Under the pieces are notes generated by a model. The model saw only the letters and a program-made list of their open reading frames with translations, was not told the origin of the DNA and ran no database searches. From Sedimentisphaerales bacterium (GTDB taxonomy: Bacteria > Planctomycetota > Phycisphaerae > Sedimentisphaerales > SG8-4), in NCBI GenBank assembly GCA_016932895.1, contig JAFGCA010000373.1, forward strand, positions 1 through 6,167: a stretch of DNA of 6,167 nt, written 5' to 3'. A program made the position numbers and the translations under genes. Below are positions 4,687 through 6,167 of the stretch, piece by piece (position 1 is the stretch's first letter; every line of letters starts with the position of its first letter).

Positions 4687-6167
4687 ATGCACAGGCAACT
4701 GATGCTCCAAATCTGTCTTGCGGTAATGCTGGGCCTGGCTGCGCATGCGGCCGAACCACTGGGGCACTGGCCCTTCGACGGACACGTGAACGACGTGGCG
4801 GGCTCGGCAAACGGGACGTTTTTCGGCGGCGTCCCGGACTATGCCAATGGGAGGATCGATCGCGCGATCCGCTTCGACGGAGCCGACGATTACGTCCAGG
4901 TCATGGTGGACAATCTGGAGGCCTACACCATCACCGCGTGGGTCATGCCGGACCGGGTGGAGCCGGCCAGTATCGTGACGCGGACCAGCCCCAGCGGGAC
5001 CACCACGCACTGGTCGCATCAGATGCGCATCGCGGTCTCGGGCGAGTTCGAGCACTACGTCTGGGACGGGGCGGAGCAAAGGGCACTCGGGACCACGCAA
5101 GTGGAGGCAGGCAACTGGTATTTCGTGGCGGTCTCGGCGACGAATAACGGCCCGGTACGGCTGTATGTCGATGCGCGGGAAGAGGGAACCGCCGGAGCCG
5201 TGGGAACGATGTGGACCGAGGGTGACCGCTATGACATCGGGTCGAACTCGGGCGGCGGCTTCGGCTGGTTTCCGGGGATCATCGACGACGTGCGTATCTA
5301 CGACGAGGAATTGACGGAGGCCGAACTGGCCACGATGATGACCGAAGCGCCCTTCCCCTACGCCTTCGGTGCCAAGCCCGCCAACGGAGCGATGCTGGGC
5401 CAGACTTCCGTGGTGCTTGAGTGGCGTGCGGGTGATTTCGCCGTCTCGCACAACGTGTACGTCGGAGAGAGCTTCGACGACGTCAACGACGGTCTCGTGG
5501 AAGCGATACCGACGACGGCAACCAGGATGAACCTGGTAGCCCCCGACGGCCCGTATCCCGCGGGGCTCGTTCCGGGCCAGAGCTACTACTGGCGCGTCGA
5601 CGAGATCAACGAAGCCCACCCGGACAGCCCCTGGAAAGGCGACGTCTGGAGCTTCTGGATTCAGCCGGCCGGCGCCTGGGCTCCGTCGCCCACCGATGAA
5701 GGCCAGTATGTCCTCACCGATCAGGCGCTGACCTGGAACAGCGGCATGGGGACACTGTTCCACACCGTTTACTTCGGCGAGAGCTTTGAGGAGGTCGACA
5801 ACGCCGTGACCGGCGGGTGGATGATCGCCGATGCCCTCTATGATCCCGGCGTGCTGGAGACCGCCAAGACCTATTACTGGCGCGTCGACGAGTTTACCAT
5901 GACCGGCACGGTCACAGGCGAGACCTGGAGTTTCACGACGCTGCCCGAGATCCCGGTGGCAGAAGACCCGAACCTGATGCTCTGGTGGACGTTGGCCGAG
6001 GGGATAGGCAGCACAGCCGTGGACTGGTCCGGGCATGGCAATCATGGGAGTCTGCGCGGCGACCCGCAATGGATCGACGGCGCTTTGACCTTCGACGGCA
6101 GGGATGACTATGTGAGCGTTGTGCTGGATGTGTCCGAAACCGAGTACGCCGCCGCGTTGTGGTTCAA
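4687..6167 (+). CDS. Secreted LamG / fibronectin-like multidomain protein, 3' end outside window
   Basis: The visible part is 493 codons, open at the right edge. Residues 1-22 are a signal peptide with a hydrophobic core and an AHAA cleavage region. Residues about 24-216 form a LamG-like concanavalin-type jelly roll of the Laminin_G_3 kind: GHWPFDG, IRFDGADDYVQV, YTITAWVMP, NWYFVAVS and GIIDDVRIYDEELTEAEL. Two fibronectin-like modules follow (about 226-326 and 328-419), each with a YxGESFxxV strand, YYWRVDE and a WSF closing strand. A second LamG-like domain begins near 428 (LMLWWTLAEG, DWSGHGNHG, LTFDGRDDYVSVV) and runs off the window. This architecture is common in planctomycete secreted proteins and is generally taken as glycan- or surface-binding. 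No catalytic domain is visible in the part seen, but one could follow. It is divergent from the minus-strand pair across 1.38 kb. Confidence 0.9.
   Translation, partial: MHRQLMLQICLAVMLGLAAHAAEPLGHWPFDGHVNDVAGSANGTFFGGVPDYANGRIDRAIRFDGADDYVQVMVDNLEAYTITAWVMPDRVEPASIVTRTSPSGTTTHWSHQMRIAVSGEFEHYVWDGAEQRALGTTQVEAGNWYFVAVSATNNGPVRLYVDAREEGTAGAVGTMWTEGDRYDIGSNSGGGFGWFPGIIDDVRIYDEELTEAELATMMTEAPFPYAFGAKPANGAMLGQTSVVLEWRAGDFAVSHNVYVGESFDDVNDGLVEAIPTTATRMNLVAPDGPYPAGLVPGQSYYWRVDEINEAHPDSPWKGDVWSFWIQPAGAWAPSPTDEGQYVLTDQALTWNSGMGTLFHTVYFGESFEEVDNAVTGGWMIADALYDPGVLETAKTYYWRVDEFTMTGTVTGETWSFTTLPEIPVAEDPNLMLWWTLAEGIGSTAVDWSGHGNHGSLRGDPQWIDGALTFDGRDDYVSVVLDVSETEYAAALWF
5362..5943 (+). repeat. Tandem pair of fibronectin-like modules inside the LamG protein
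   Basis: Two consecutive modules (residues about 226-326 and 327-419) share the order TWxxG/EWRAG, Y(V/F)GESF, YYWRVDE, WSF. At DNA level the 18-base string tactggcgcgtcgacgag is identical at 5587-5604 and 5875-5892, exactly 288 bp (96 codons) apart. Outside this core the copies have diverged strongly, so the duplication is old or the core is under selection. Confidence 0.7.

Noticed and set aside
4558..6069. 503-codon minus-strand frame opposite the LamG gene
   Set aside because: Its length is impressive, but it is fully antisense to a gene with signal peptide, strong ribosome binding site and repeated LamG/fibronectin-like motifs, and its product is rich in Arg, Gly, Pro and His as expected of a shadow frame.

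Overview
The window is GC-rich bacterial DNA that looks like a member of the Planctomycetota, probably a Phycisphaerae/Sedimentisphaerales-type polysaccharide degrader. That placement is an inference from protein style: large secreted proteins built from LamG-like, PKD and fibronectin-like modules with YYWRVDE signatures, a DUF5060/DUF4038-type glycosidase, and low coding density. No rRNA or other taxonomic marker is present.

There are three protein-coding genes, and all three start with a signal peptide. Two are on the minus strand: a DUF5060 + apiosidase-like (DUF4038/DUF5605-type) glycoside hydrolase at 1-1097, whose 3' end lies outside the window, and a complete 658-residue protein at 1330-3306. 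The latter joins a discoidin-like N-terminal domain, two PKD domains and a nucleoside-hydrolase-fold domain. One is on the plus strand from 4687 to beyond the right edge: a LamG / fibronectin-like / fibronectin-like / LamG protein. The 232-bp gap between the two minus genes contains an AT-rich tract resembling dispersed repeat sequence. The 1,380-bp divergent intergenic region (3307-4686) has no convincing gene. It holds a sigma70-like promoter candidate for each flanking gene, an interrupted inverted repeat, an approximately 105-bp palindromic interspersed repeat and a cluster of three short palindromes.

The three products fit extracytoplasmic work on complex carbohydrate: one likely cleaves glycosidic bonds, one likely carries an N-glycosidase-like fold on adhesive modules, and one looks like a glycan- or surface-binding multidomain protein. 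No transporter, regulator, sulfatase or SusC/D pair is visible, so a full utilisation locus is not demonstrated. The most notable points are the unusual nucleoside-hydrolase-like active site in the PKD protein, the two in-frame starts (each with its own ribosome binding site) of the LamG gene, and the repeat content of the long intergenic region. I found no CRISPR array, tRNA, rRNA, insertion sequence or defence system.
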